This document shows positions 1-12,694 of a stretch of 46,187 nucleotides of DNA, in pieces. The notes beneath the pieces are model-generated. The model worked only from the letters and a program-made list of their open reading frames with translations, was not told the origin of the DNA and did no database searches. Source of the stretch: Deltaproteobacteria bacterium (lineage in GTDB: Bacteria > Desulfobacterota > Syntrophia > Syntrophales > UBA5619); assembly GCA_021372695.1 (NCBI GenBank), contig JAJFTY010000112.1, forward strand, positions 1 through 46,187, read 5' to 3'. A program made the position numbers and the translations under genes. Numbering within the stretch: the first letter of the stretch is position 1; every line of letters begins with the position of its first letter.

Positions 1-660
<660 letters not shown>

Positions 661-709
661 GCGAAAGGGCGATGATACGCGCGTTGACGACCTCGCCAAA
701 GAGAGGAGA

Positions 710-759
710 ATGGCGGCTTCGTAAAAAGGCCGCCATCCGGTTTTTTACGAAGCCGTCAT
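710..759. repeat. REP-like inverted repeat between mreB and mreC
   Basis: Bases 710-727 pair with 742-759 over 18 positions with one mismatch, around a 14-base loop. A shorter alternative hairpin uses ATGGCGGC (710-717) with GCCGCCAT (728-735), followed by a T run at 741-746. The two folds exclude each other. The long fold resembles dispersed palindromic repeats; the short one resembles an intrinsic terminator that could trim transcription between mreB and mreC. Which applies cannot be told from sequence. Confidence 0.6.
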
Positions 760-772
760 GGTTGGCTGAAGC

Positions 773-1600
773 ATGCTGGTCCCGAGAAAATATAACTCCC
801 TCATCATCGCCGCGGTTCTGCTGATCCTCTCCCTGGCCCTTCTCTCCTACAGCGTGACTCGCCTCTCCGAGACCGGCTTTCTCCGCAAGCTGGTCCTGGA
901 GGTGGCCACGCCCATCGAAGATGCCGTCAACGTCTCGCTGGGCAGCCTGCATGACGGCTGGAGGCGCTACCTCTTCCTGATCGGCCTGGAGGATGAAAAC
1001 AGAAAACTGCGGCAGCAGAACGCCGCGCTCGGCGAGCAGTTGAACCGCCTGCAGGAGGGATACAGGGAAGGGATGCGTCTCCGGAAGCTCCTGGGCCTCT
1101 CCGAAGAGCTGCCGGGGCGGACCGTGGCCGCGAGGGTGGTCGACCGCAGCCGTACCTCTCTGTTCAAGACGATCCTGATCAACAAGGGGACGGCGGACGG
1201 CTTGCGGGTGGGACTTCCGGTTCTTTCCGAACAAGGGGTCGTGGGACGAATCATCGAAACCGCGTGGCATGCCTCGCAGGTGCTGCTCCTGATCGATGAG
1301 AACAGCAACATCGACGCTCTCGTCCAGCGAAACCGGGCACAGGGGATCCTGCAGGGTGCGGGACCGTCGGGATGCACCCTGAAATACATCTCCCGGGTGG
1401 AGGAAATTCAGCCCGGGGATATGGTTCTCTCCTCCGGGCTCGCCGGGGTGTTTCCCAAGGGTTTCTTGATCGGCGTTGTGACCGGCGTATCCCGCAAAGG
1501 AGAGGGGCTCTTCCAGAAGATCGACGTCGCACCGGCCGTGGACTTCGGAAAGGTCGAAGAGGTCCTGGCCCTGGTCACGGACCCGGGGCCGAAACCATGA
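773..1600 (+). CDS. mreC: Rod-shape protein MreC
   Basis: MreC (275 aa) is the bitopic periplasmic scaffold that links MreB/MreD to the PBP2-RodA peptidoglycan synthase. The protein has a short basic N-terminus, one membrane segment at about residues 10-30, a Gln/Glu/Leu-rich coiled coil at about 65-105, then a beta-rich domain with family-typical stretches such as ARVVDRSRTSLFKTILINKG and QGVVGRI. Length fits the family. The ATG at 773 follows mreB by 112 bp. Its stop overlaps the mreD start by 4 bp (ATGA at 1597-1600), indicating translational coupling. Confidence 0.96.
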   Translation: MLVPRKYNSLIIAAVLLILSLALLSYSVTRLSETGFLRKLVLEVATPIEDAVNVSLGSLHDGWRRYLFLIGLEDENRKLRQQNAALGEQLNRLQEGYREGMRLRKLLGLSEELPGRTVAARVVDRSRTSLFKTILINKGTADGLRVGLPVLSEQGVVGRIIETAWHASQVLLLIDENSNIDALVQRNRAQGILQGAGPSGCTLKYISRVEEIQPGDMVLSSGLAGVFPKGFLIGVVTGVSRKGEGLFQKIDVAPAVDFGKVEEVLALVTDPGPKP

Positions 1601-2109
1601 TCTCTTACCTTCTTCTCCCCATTCTGCTGCTCCTGCTCGTGATCGCTCAGATCACGATTCTGGACCTCTTCTCCCTCGGCTGGATCGGCATGGAGATATC
1701 GCTCATCGTCGTGGTCTATTCGGGGTTCCACCTCGACGCCCTCCGCGGCGGCATCGTCTCGCTCCTGCTCGGCTTCTTTCTGGATTGTCTGACCAGCACG
1801 ATATTCGGACTGTACATGTTTCTGTATGTCCTCATCTTCTTTCTCTCCATGATCGTCGCGGGAAGGGTTTACGGGGAGAAGCCGTTTCTCATCGCGTCCT
1901 TCACGGCTCTGTGCACCCTTCTGGAAGGGCTGGTCGTCGTTCTTCTCTACCGTGTCGCCTTCAGCGCCGACATCTTCTACGTGATCCCGAGGATCTTCAT
2001 CCCGCAGGCCATCGTGGTGGGTCTCGTGAGTCCAATTTTCTTTAATCTATTCGAACGTTTCGAGGTGTTTCTGCATGCAGAGGATAGGCGGCCGGCTCGA
2101 CGAATATGA
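1597..2109 (+). CDS. mreD: Rod-shape protein MreD
   Basis: MreD (170 aa) is the small multi-pass membrane partner of MreC. Nearly the whole protein is hydrophobic, with about five membrane segments, beginning MISYLLLPILLLLLVIAQ. A family-typical acidic residue lies in GFFLDCLTS. I chose the ATG at 1597 because it overlaps the mreC stop by 4 bp; the open frame extends further upstream, but only as a shadow of mreC. Its 3' end overlaps the start of mrdA by 35 bp. Function is assigned from position and hydrophobic pattern, since MreD is poorly conserved. Confidence 0.93.
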   Translation: MISYLLLPILLLLLVIAQITILDLFSLGWIGMEISLIVVVYSGFHLDALRGGIVSLLLGFFLDCLTSTIFGLYMFLYVLIFFLSMIVAGRVYGEKPFLIASFTALCTLLEGLVVVLLYRVAFSADIFYVIPRIFIPQAIVVGLVSPIFFNLFERFEVFLHAEDRRPARRI

Positions 2110-3976
2110 GCCGGGCCAGTACAGATATAAGTTGAAGCTTTTGTTCATCATCGTTGCGACGGCGCTGTCGCTGCTCCTGATCCGGCTTTGGTACATACAG
2201 GTCATCAAGGGAGACGAGCTCCGGCAACGGTCCGAAAACAACAGTGTCCGCCTGCGGAAGATCAAGGCGATGCGGGGGCTGATCATGGATGAGGGCCGGC
2301 GTGTTCTCGTGGACAACCAGCCCTCGTTCGACATCGTCTTCATCCCCAACCGGACCAAGGACCTCAGGCGGGTCGCCGAAAGGATCAAGGGGCTCTACAC
2401 GGAGCGGTCACTGGCGGCCCCCTCTTTTTCTGCGCTGCCGGACCGGGTAAAGCCATTCGTGCCGGTACTTCTCGAACGGAACGTGAGCATGGAAAAGCTC
2501 GCCGTGGTGGAGACGCACGCCCTTGAGCTCCCGGGCATCGTGACGGAGGTGACGCCGATCCGGCAGTACCTGAACGGCGAGATGACCGCACAGATCATCG
2601 GGTTTACGGGAGAGGTCAGCCGGGAAGAGCTGGATCGAAACGGCATCGAAAAGCTCTCTTCCGGCGACATCATCGGCAAGTTCGGCATCGAGAAATCGCT
2701 GGATACGCACCTCCGGGGAAAGAGCGGCGCGGAACAGATCGAGGTCAACGCGGCCGGCAAGGAGGTCCGTTCCATCGGCCGGATCCCGGCGGCGCTGGGC
2801 GACAACGTCGTTCTGACCATCGATTCGGCGCTCCAGGAAACGGCATGGAAGGCCCTCGGCAACCGGGAGGGTGCGGTTGCGGTACTGGACCCCCGCAACG
2901 GAGCGGTGCTCGCCCTGGTCAGTTCTCCAGCCTTTGACCCCAACCTCTTCAACGGAGGGATCTCGTTCGACGACTGGGAGACCCTTTCCAGTGATCCGCG
3001 GCACCCCATGGAGAACCGCTCGATCTCGGGACAGTATCCGCCGGGATCGACCTACAAGCCGGTCGTCGCCGCGGCTGCCCTCGAAGAGGGCCTGATCACG
3101 CCGGAGACGACCTTCCACTGCAACGGCACCTTCCAACTCGGCGACAGGACTTTCCGCTGCTGGCAGGATAAGGGACACGGAACCGTCAATCTCCACCGCG
3201 CCATCGTGGAGTCCTGCGACGTCTACTTCTACAACCTGGGGAAGATGCTCGGCGTGGACCGTATCGCCTCTTACGCCAAGGCCTTCGGTCTGGGAGCCCC
3301 CCTGGGGATCGATCTCCCCCGGGAGAAGGGAGGCCTGATCCCCACGAAGGCGTGGAAACTCTCGCGCTTCCGGCAGTCCTGGCAGATGGGTGAAACCATC
3401 TCCCTTTCGATCGGCCAGGGGTACAACCTCGTGACGCCGCTCCAGCTGGCCGGCGTCTACGCCGCCCTGGCCAATGGCGGCGTCCTCTACCGGCCGCGGC
3501 TCGTAAAACAGCTTGAATCTTCGGACGGACATGTCGTAAAGGTATTCCCGCCTGAGAGGCGGGGCGTCCTGCCGGTCAGCCCCCAGAACATCCGGATCAT
3601 CAACGAGGCGCTGTGGGGGGTGGTCAACGAAAAAGGGGGGACGGGATATCTCCTTAAGAGGAAGGAGCTGGACGTCTGCGGAAAGACGGGCACCGCTCAG
3701 GTGATCGGACTGCCGGAGGATGCCAAGGCACGCAAGCTGAAGCGCACGACTGGTGAATTCCGGGACCACGCCCTCTTCGCCTGTTTCGCTCCTTACCGAA
3801 ATCCCGAAATTGTGGTGGCGGTCATCCTGGAAAACGCCGGCCACGGAGGGTCGACCGCAGCCCCGGTGGCCAGGAAGGTGATCGACGCCTACTTTGCCCG
3901 GAAGAACGTGATGCCGCCCCCGCAGCCGGTGCAGTTGCAGAACACCGCAAGCGTCCGGAATATGCCAGAGCCATGA
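2075..3976 (+). CDS. mrdA: Penicillin-binding protein 2 (peptidoglycan transpeptidase)
   Basis: PBP2 (633 aa) is the class B transpeptidase that crosslinks new peptidoglycan during side-wall growth, in complex with RodA and MreC. A membrane anchor lies at about residues 21-43, followed by the pedestal/dimerisation region (about 60-235) and the transpeptidase domain. Active-site motifs are all present: SxxK as PPGSTYKP (nucleophile Ser325, Lys328), SxN-type as SCD (Ser380), and KTG as CGKTGTAQ near residue 540. The start overlaps mreD by 35 bp and the stop overlaps rodA by 4 bp, so the row is one operon. The protein ends in a short Pro/Gln-rich tail. Confidence 0.97.
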   Translation: MQRIGGRLDEYEPGQYRYKLKLLFIIVATALSLLLIRLWYIQVIKGDELRQRSENNSVRLRKIKAMRGLIMDEGRRVLVDNQPSFDIVFIPNRTKDLRRVAERIKGLYTERSLAAPSFSALPDRVKPFVPVLLERNVSMEKLAVVETHALELPGIVTEVTPIRQYLNGEMTAQIIGFTGEVSREELDRNGIEKLSSGDIIGKFGIEKSLDTHLRGKSGAEQIEVNAAGKEVRSIGRIPAALGDNVVLTIDSALQETAWKALGNREGAVAVLDPRNGAVLALVSSPAFDPNLFNGGISFDDWETLSSDPRHPMENRSISGQYPPGSTYKPVVAAAALEEGLITPETTFHCNGTFQLGDRTFRCWQDKGHGTVNLHRAIVESCDVYFYNLGKMLGVDRIASYAKAFGLGAPLGIDLPREKGGLIPTKAWKLSRFRQSWQMGETISLSIGQGYNLVTPLQLAGVYAALANGGVLYRPRLVKQLESSDGHVVKVFPPERRGVLPVSPQNIRIINEALWGVVNEKGGTGYLLKRKELDVCGKTGTAQVIGLPEDAKARKLKRTTGEFRDHALFACFAPYRNPEIVVAVILENAGHGGSTAAPVARKVIDAYFARKNVMPPPQPVQLQNTASVRNMPEP

Positions 3977-5085
3977 TCAAACTGGACCGCCGTCTCATCC
4001 TGAACTTCGACTGGACCCTCTTCTCCCTGGTCCTGATCATCAGCGGCATCGGCCTGCTGAATATCTACAGCGCGGGCTTCAGCCTTACCGACCTCCGGCC
4101 GACGCCGTACTATATCAGGCAGATCCAGTGGATCCTCGTCGGCTCCGTAGGGATGGCGCTCGCCTTCCTGATCGATTACCGCTTTCTGAACCGCCACGCC
4201 TATCTCATCTACGCCGTCTCCGTCGCGCTCCTCCTGATCGTCGCCGCAACAGGTTACGCGACCCGGGGCTCCCAGCGCTGGATCGCCCTCGGCGGGTTCA
4301 CGTTCCAGCCATCGGAACTGGTCAAGCTGACGCTCATCCTGGCGCTCACCAAGTACTTCGACCGGCACCGGATCGGCCGGGGTTATTACCTCAGGGAGCT
4401 TTTCATACCGTTTCTGCTGCTGCTCATCCCCTTCCTGTTCATTCTCAAACAGCCGGACCTGGGAACGGCACTGATCCTTTTGATTCTGTTCCTTTCGATG
4501 GTATTCTTCATCGGCTTGGACTGGAGATCCCTGCTGATCGCCGCAGGCGCAGGCCTCACTCTGGCCCCGATCGGCTGGTTTATTCTGAAGGATTACCAGA
4601 AAGAGCGGATCATGACTTTTTTCAGCCCTGAAAAGGATCCGCTCGGATCGGGATACCACATCATCCAGTCGATGATCGCGGTCGGTTCCGGGGGGATCTT
4701 GGGGAAAGGCTTTCTCAAGGGCTCCCAGACGCAACTCAAATTTCTGCCCGAGCAGCAGACCGATTTCATCTTTTCCGTTTTTGCCGAAGAGTGGGGCTTC
4801 CTGGGCGCAATCATCCTGCTCGTCCTGTTCATGCTGCTGATCCTCTGGGGATTGATGATCATCGCGCGCTCGAAAGACTTTCCCGGTGCCCTGATCGCCT
4901 TCGGCATCACCATGCTGATCTTCTGGGAGGTCTTCATCAACATCGGCATGGTTCTGGGAATCCTCCCCGTGGTGGGGATCCCGCTTCCGTTCCTCAGCTA
5001 CGGCGGTTCGTCGATGGTGGTCCTGATGACGGCCGTGGGTCTGCTGATGAACATCAGCGTTCGCAGATTCATCCTGCAATCCTGA
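3973..5085 (+). CDS. rodA: Peptidoglycan glycosyltransferase RodA (SEDS family)
   Basis: RodA (370 aa) is the SEDS-family polymerase that extends glycan strands from lipid II, working with PBP2. It is hydrophobic throughout with about ten predicted membrane helices. SEDS signatures visible include QPSELVKL, KQPDLGTAL, FLPEQQTDFIFSV and PLPFLSYGGSS near the C-terminus. Length matches the family. Its ATG overlaps the mrdA stop by 4 bp. It is the last strictly overlapping gene of the shape operon; the bactofilin follows after 25 bp. Confidence 0.97.
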   Translation: MIKLDRRLILNFDWTLFSLVLIISGIGLLNIYSAGFSLTDLRPTPYYIRQIQWILVGSVGMALAFLIDYRFLNRHAYLIYAVSVALLLIVAATGYATRGSQRWIALGGFTFQPSELVKLTLILALTKYFDRHRIGRGYYLRELFIPFLLLLIPFLFILKQPDLGTALILLILFLSMVFFIGLDWRSLLIAAGAGLTLAPIGWFILKDYQKERIMTFFSPEKDPLGSGYHIIQSMIAVGSGGILGKGFLKGSQTQLKFLPEQQTDFIFSVFAEEWGFLGAIILLVLFMLLILWGLMIIARSKDFPGALIAFGITMLIFWEVFINIGMVLGILPVVGIPLPFLSYGGSSMVVLMTAVGLLMNISVRRFILQS

Positions 5086-5110
5086 AAAACGATCCGAAAG
5101 GAGTCATGGC

Positions 5111-5512
5111 ATGCTGGGGAGAAAGAAGAGGGAAGAGGAGGAGGTCAGGGCATTTCTGGGGAAAGGCGCCGAATTCACCGGCAAACTGATGTTCAACGGC
5201 TCGGTCCGGATTGACGGCGATTTCAAGGGGAACATCTTCGGGAGCGGCACCCTCGTGGTCGGTGAAGGCGCCGAGGTCGAGGCCGACATCCGCGTCGACA
5301 GCGTGATGGTCAGCGGCGCCGTGCGCGGGCGGATCGACGTCAAGAAGAAGGTCCGGATCTTCTCGACCGGAAAGGTTCTGGGCGACATGAACACGCCCCT
5401 TTTTTCCGTCGAGGAGGGGGCTTTCTTCGAGGGGACCTGCCACATGACGCAGAGCGCAGCCGAGGTCCACGCCCTGCCCCTGGAGCAGACGGCGGCCCGC
5501 GATCGGGGATGA
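5111..5512 (+). CDS. Bactofilin family cytoskeletal protein
   Basis: A 133-residue bactofilin (DUF583 / polymer-forming cytoskeletal family). These proteins form right-handed beta-helical filaments without nucleotides and act as membrane-associated scaffolds for morphogenetic enzymes. The core at about residues 15-110 shows the repeating hydrophobic/glycine pattern (FNGSVRIDGDFKGNIFGSG, LVVGEGAEVEADI), flanked by short charged disordered tails. The ribosome site AAAGGAG (5096-5102) is 8 bp from the ATG. Placement straight after rodA suggests a role in the same wall-growth machinery, which is an inference from context. Confidence 0.93.
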   Translation: MLGRKKREEEEVRAFLGKGAEFTGKLMFNGSVRIDGDFKGNIFGSGTLVVGEGAEVEADIRVDSVMVSGAVRGRIDVKKKVRIFSTGKVLGDMNTPLFSVEEGAFFEGTCHMTQSAAEVHALPLEQTAARDRG

Positions 5513-5656
5513 GCGGTCAGCTCCTGCCCCATCCGTACCCCTTGGGCGACCGGGTGCGGCATCCCCGGAAAGCGATGTTTTCAACATACTGTAATAACTA
5601 ATGTTTTTCGATTATCCGGCGGAATAAGGTAATTGAATCGATCCCGCTTATTTCTC

Positions 5657-5683
5657 TTGACAGTGCCAGAGGAATGGTATAAG
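5657..5683 (+). promoter_or_regulatory. Sigma-70-type promoter for the intergenic RNA
   Basis: TTGACA at 5657-5662 and TATAAG at 5678-5683, with a 15-bp spacer and TGG just upstream of the -10. Both hexamers are strong although the spacer is short. No credible reading frame follows, and transcription from about 5690 would read directly into the structured RNA candidate. Confidence 0.6.
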
Positions 5684-5689
5684 GACTCT

Positions 5690-5874
5690 TGCGCACGGAA
5701 GGTGACCCGTGGTCAGATACTGACCGCTGTTTACCTCCCCACCGCGGCCGGCCGAATCGGAGGCGTTCGGTAAATCCCCTGAAACAGAAAGGGGATATTC
5801 CCACCGCGCGGCGCCGCTGATCGTCGGAATGCCGGGCCGTAGTTTCAAAACCTTGCCAGTCCATTGCTTTTTTT
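5690..5874 (+). ncRNA. Candidate structured RNA, 6S-like
   Basis: About 185 nt of non-coding sequence downstream of a good promoter can be folded by eye into one long rod. The outer stem is AAGGT (5699-5703) with ACCTT (5850-5854). The 5' side of a large central bubble holds a small hairpin, GGTCAG-ATA-CTGACC (5711-5725); the 3' side is 5841-5849. The terminal rod pairs GGCC/GG/CCGA/ATC (5746-5758) with GAT/TCGG/CC/GGCC (5819-5838). The apical hairpin is ATCCCC (5774-5779) with GGGGAT (5791-5796). A run of seven T ends it at 5868-5874. Length, rod shape and bubble resemble 6S RNA (SsrS), which binds sigma-70 RNA polymerase. Family membership is inferred; no covariance model was run. Confidence 0.5.
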
Positions 5875-6032
5875 GAACGCGTTATCAGGACCCTTTGCAG
5901 AACAGGTCTCTTCCCATCACGCCGTTTGGGGGTCGGGTGAAGACAAATCGGGCTGAAATGAGGCGGGCGGTCAGATTTTCCCGGGCCAACTCAGCGAACA
6001 CGTATTCCAATCAGAAAGGTCGAATGCCGGCA

Positions 6033-6068
6033 GCCGGGTTCACGTTTTCCATGACGCCCGGCTTTTTT
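6033..6068 (+). terminator. Intrinsic terminator just upstream of the atp operon
   Basis: GCCGGG (6033-6038) pairs with CCCGGC (6057-6062) and is followed directly by six T (6063-6068). It ends only 33 bp before the atpF' start. It could end read-through from the upstream RNA gene or act as a leader attenuator. The stretch 5875-6032 before it shows no convincing gene. Confidence 0.6.
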
Positions 6069-6101
6069 GCATCGTTCCGATATCACTTGAGGTGAGGGAC
6101 A

Positions 6102-6530
6102 GTGGTCAGTCTCGATTATTCCCTGGGAATTCAAATCATCAATTTTCTCCTGCTGATCTTCATTCTGAATCTCCTCCTCTATAAACCGATTCTGGGCATC
6201 ATCGACCGGCGTAAGAAGCAACTGGAGGATTCCGAGGCCGAAATCCATCGCCTCCAGGAGACGGTCGAACAGAAGATGGCCGCCTACGAGGAAAAGCTTC
6301 GACAGGCCAAGGCCGCGGCCGCGGAGCAGAAGAACGACATCGTCCGGCAGGGAGCCGAAGAGGCCAAGACCGTGATCGATGCGGCCCGGGCGGAGATCCC
6401 CGGGATCATGGATGAGTTCCACGCCCGGATGGATGGCGAGATCGGCAAAGCCAAGAGCATCCTGACCGATCATTCCCGACAACTCTCCGTTCAGATGGCG
6501 GAAAAGATCCTCGGGAGGAGTCTCCGATGA
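6102..6530 (+). CDS. atpF': F0F1 ATP synthase b' subunit
   Basis: This 142-residue protein is one of two b-type stalk subunits; here b' and b would form the heterodimeric peripheral stalk holding F1 against F0. It has one N-terminal membrane helix (about residues 9-28, IINFLLLIFILNLLLYKPIL) followed by a long charged amphipathic helix rich in Glu, Lys and Gln to the end, the standard subunit b architecture. The start is GTG at 6102 with GAGGTGAGGG upstream. The stop overlaps the ATG of the next gene by 4 bp. Paired b'/b genes are typical of deltaproteobacteria, cyanobacteria and photosynthetic lineages. Confidence 0.93.
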   Translation: MVSLDYSLGIQIINFLLLIFILNLLLYKPILGIIDRRKKQLEDSEAEIHRLQETVEQKMAAYEEKLRQAKAAAAEQKNDIVRQGAEEAKTVIDAARAEIPGIMDEFHARMDGEIGKAKSILTDHSRQLSVQMAEKILGRSLR

Positions 6531-7189
6531 GAGTTGAACGTGCAGTGGGTCGGTCTGGGATGGATGGAATCCGGAGCCGGGAGAACATGAGCGGAAGCAA
6601 GAAGGCAGAAAGACGGGTCCTCTGGACCCTGTTTCTCCCCACCCTCCTCCTTTGCCTCTTCGCGCTCTCGACGGCAGACGCCTCGGGTGGCGGAGGCAGC
6701 CACGAGGGGCCGAGCTGGTTTGACTTCACCTGGCGGACGGTCAACTTTCTGATCCTGGCCGGCGCCCTCTACTGGCTCCTGGCCAAGAAGGTCAAGGCCT
6801 TCTTTGCTGACCGGCGCGAGGGGATCCGAACGGCCCTCACCGATGCCGAGGCCGCCCGTAAGGAGGCGGAGCACAAATTCCGGGAATACGAAACGAAGCT
6901 CGACAAGGCGACGGGCGAGATCGATGAGATCACCCGGATGATCCAGGCCCAGGGTGTGGCCGAAAAGGGGCGGATCATCGAGGATGCCCGAAAAGCGGCT
7001 GAGAAGATGAAGGAAGACACCCGCGCGCGCATGGAGCAGGAGTTCAACAAGGCAAGCCGGGAACTGAGGATCGAGGCGGTCCGTCTCTCCACGCAGATGG
7101 CCGAAGAGCTTCTCCGGAAGAACATCCGTGAAGGCGATCATGAGGTCATGGTGAAAGACTACATAGAGAAGGTGGTGAGCGCAAAGTGA
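6527..7189 (+). CDS. atpF: F0F1 ATP synthase b subunit
   Basis: Second b-type peripheral-stalk subunit, 220 aa. It has a hydrophobic signal-like segment at about residues 30-50, a Gly/Ser/His-rich patch, a second membrane segment around 72-86 (TVNFLILAGALYWLLAKK), then a long charged coiled helix to the C-terminus. The start at 6527 is favoured by GGGAGGAG 6 bp upstream and the 4-bp overlap with the b' gene. An in-frame ATG at 6587 would give 200 aa and remove 20 poorly conserved residues. The 3' end overlaps the GTG of atpH by 4 bp. The extra N-terminal hydrophobic segment may be a cleaved signal. Confidence 0.92.
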   Translation: MRVERAVGRSGMDGIRSRENMSGSKKAERRVLWTLFLPTLLLCLFALSTADASGGGGSHEGPSWFDFTWRTVNFLILAGALYWLLAKKVKAFFADRREGIRTALTDAEAARKEAEHKFREYETKLDKATGEIDEITRMIQAQGVAEKGRIIEDARKAAEKMKEDTRARMEQEFNKASRELRIEAVRLSTQMAEELLRKNIREGDHEVMVKDYIEKVVSAK

Positions 7190-7731
7190 TCAGCAGCAAT
7201 ATCGCAAAACGTTACGCGCGGGCCTTTTTCGAAATCGCCGGCGAGGAGAAGCGATACGAGGAGTTCTACAGCGAATTGGATCGCTTTTCCGCCGTCCTCC
7301 GGGGAAACGAAAACCTGAACGAATTCCTCGCCAACCCGATCTTCGCCCAGCCCGACAAGATGGCTGTCGTGGAGTCGGTCCTGGAGAAGATCCGCGTCTC
7401 CCCCCTGACTGCCAATTTTCTGAAGCTCCTGGTCGACAAGCGGCGCATGGGCATCCTCTCCGATATCGAGGGGTGTTACCGGGAGCTGATGGATAACGCT
7501 CTGAAAAAGGTCCGGGTCACGGTGAAGACGGCATTCCCTCTCACCGGCGAGCTCTCCGGCCGCCTGCAGAAAGGGCTGGAGGGGCTGACCGGCAGAAAGG
7601 TCGAGATGACCGTCCTGGAAGACCCCTCGCTGCTCGGAGGCATCGTCGTCCGGGTCGGGGACACGCTCTACGACGGAAGCATCCGGACGCAACTGAACAA
7701 CATCAGGAATCTCTTGGGGGAGGAGCAATAG
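7186..7731 (+). CDS. atpH: F0F1 ATP synthase delta subunit
   Basis: Delta subunit (181 aa; OSCP-like), which joins the top of F1 to the b/b' stalk. The N-terminus AKRYARAFFEIA is the family signature, and the C-terminal region LLGGIVVRVGDTLYDGSI is the conserved delta/OSCP motif. Length is usual for the family. The start codon is GTG, overlapping the atpF stop by 4 bp. atpA begins 3 bp after the stop, with its ribosome site (GGGGGAGGAG) inside the end of atpH. Confidence 0.96.
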   Translation: MISSNIAKRYARAFFEIAGEEKRYEEFYSELDRFSAVLRGNENLNEFLANPIFAQPDKMAVVESVLEKIRVSPLTANFLKLLVDKRRMGILSDIEGCYRELMDNALKKVRVTVKTAFPLTGELSGRLQKGLEGLTGRKVEMTVLEDPSLLGGIVVRVGDTLYDGSIRTQLNNIRNLLGEEQ

Positions 7732-7734
7732 CGC

Positions 7735-9249
<1,515 letters not shown>

Positions 9250-9293
9250 CTGCAAGGCTGACCGCAAAACAGGATACCATGGAGCAGGTTTGA

Positions 9294-11635
<2,342 letters not shown>

Positions 11636-11647
11636 CCGGAGGACCTG

Positions 11648-12055
11648 ATGGCTGACGAATTGACACTGGAAATCGTGACCCCCGAGAACCTGACCTTCCG
11701 GGGGGTCGTCGAAGAGGTGACCATCCCCGGCTCGGAAGGCGAGTTCGGGGTGCTCCGGGGCCATGCCCCCCTCCTGAGTGCGGTCGATGTCGGCGAACTC
11801 AGCTTCACCCAGGAGCGCAAGAAGAGCCACTATGCGGTGAATACCGGTTATGCGGAGGTGACGGCCTCCAAGGTGACGGTCCTGGTGGAAACGGCCGAAC
11901 GATCGGATCAGATCGACCTCGAAAGGGCGCGGCGTGCCAAGCAGAGGGCCGAGGAGCTCATGGGGAAGCTCCCCAAGGAGGATGCCGAATTCGAAAAGAA
12001 CCGGCTCGCCCTGCTGCGGGCCATAACGCGGCTGAACGTTGCCGCGAAAAGCTGA
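11648..12055 (+). CDS. atpC: F0F1 ATP synthase epsilon subunit
   Basis: Epsilon subunit (135 aa), the rotor component that regulates ATP hydrolysis. It has the N-terminal beta-sandwich ([34 protein letters not shown]) and a two-helix C-terminal domain (about residues 88-135). Its GGAGG lies 7-8 bp before the ATG. It is the last gene of the atp operon; a strong terminator follows 31 bp downstream. The a and c subunit genes (atpB, atpE) are not in this operon and must lie elsewhere. Confidence 0.96.
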   Translation: MADELTLEIVTPENLTFRGVVEEVTIPGSEGEFGVLRGHAPLLSAVDVGELSFTQERKKSHYAVNTGYAEVTASKVTVLVETAERSDQIDLERARRAKQRAEELMGKLPKEDAEFEKNRLALLRAITRLNVAAKS

Positions 12056-12086
12056 TCCCGCATCGGAGAGTCTGTTGGAGAAAAGT

Positions 12087-12130
12087 ATAGGGGGGGACGG
12101 ATCGCAGATCCGTCCCCCCCTATTGATTTT
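12087..12130. terminator. Bidirectional terminator between atpC and greA
   Basis: A perfect 17-bp stem, 12087-12103 with 12107-12123, around a GCA loop. The + strand has a T run after it and the - strand has A/T-rich sequence, so it can stop both atpC (+) and the convergent greA (-). The stem contains seven consecutive G:C pairs. Confidence 0.9.
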
Positions 12131-12144
12131 TTTGCGGCCTCTTT

Positions 12145-12615
12145 TTAAACCGTGATTTCGACGATCTCGAACTCCCGAATGCCTCCCGGCGTGTTGACGC
12201 TGATTTCGTCGCCGACGCATTTGCCGATCAGCGCCCGGCCGATCGGCGAGGTGACGGAGATCTGGTTCTTCTCCAGGTCCGATTCGAGCGGGCCCAGGAG
12301 CCGGTAGGTGATCTTTTTCCCGGTGCCGATCTCCTCGACGGCAACGGTCGTTCCGAAGACCGCCTTATCGCACGTCACGTTCTTCAGATCGATCACGTTG
12401 CACATCGCCAGGTTGTTCTCCAGCTCCTGCATCCGTCCGTGGAGGTAGGACTGCCTCTCCTTGGCCGCGGCGTACTCCGCGTTCTCAGAAAGATCCCCGT
12501 GCCCTCTGGCCACTTCGATATCCTTGATGTTCTGGGGGATCGAAACCGTCTTGAGGGTTTCCAGCTCGCGCTTCAGTTTGGTAAATCCACCCTTGGTAAT
12601 GGGTATCTTGTCCAT
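12145..12615 (-). CDS. greA: Transcription elongation factor GreA
   Basis: GreA (156 aa) stimulates transcript cleavage in backtracked RNA polymerase. The N-terminal coiled coil (about residues 1-75) carries the acidic tip in LSENAEYAAAKE, and the C-terminal FKBP-like domain includes SPIGRALIGKCVGDEISV. The chosen start is the ATG at 12615 (protein MDKIPITKGG) with AGGAGAAGG just upstream. The open frame runs further 5' but loses similarity. A good promoter lies about 80 bp upstream, divergent from moaA. Confidence 0.96.
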   Translation of the reverse strand: MDKIPITKGGFTKLKRELETLKTVSIPQNIKDIEVARGHGDLSENAEYAAAKERQSYLHGRMQELENNLAMCNVIDLKNVTCDKAVFGTTVAVEEIGTGKKITYRLLGPLESDLEKNQISVTSPIGRALIGKCVGDEISVNTPGGIREFEIVEITV

Positions 12616-12694
12616 ACACCTTCTCCTGCCCGGATTCTTGAAGTGCCTCGCAGGCAGGCACGAACACGCCGACCGACTACCGCACGCTGGTTGA

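Noticed and set aside
2408..3844. 478-residue open frame on the - strand over mrdA
   Set aside because: Antisense shadow of PBP2 with no domain, start signal or promoter.
5895..6095. 66-residue frame upstream of the atp operon
   Set aside because: It runs through the intrinsic terminator at 6033-6068, lacks a ribosome site and has no recognisable features.
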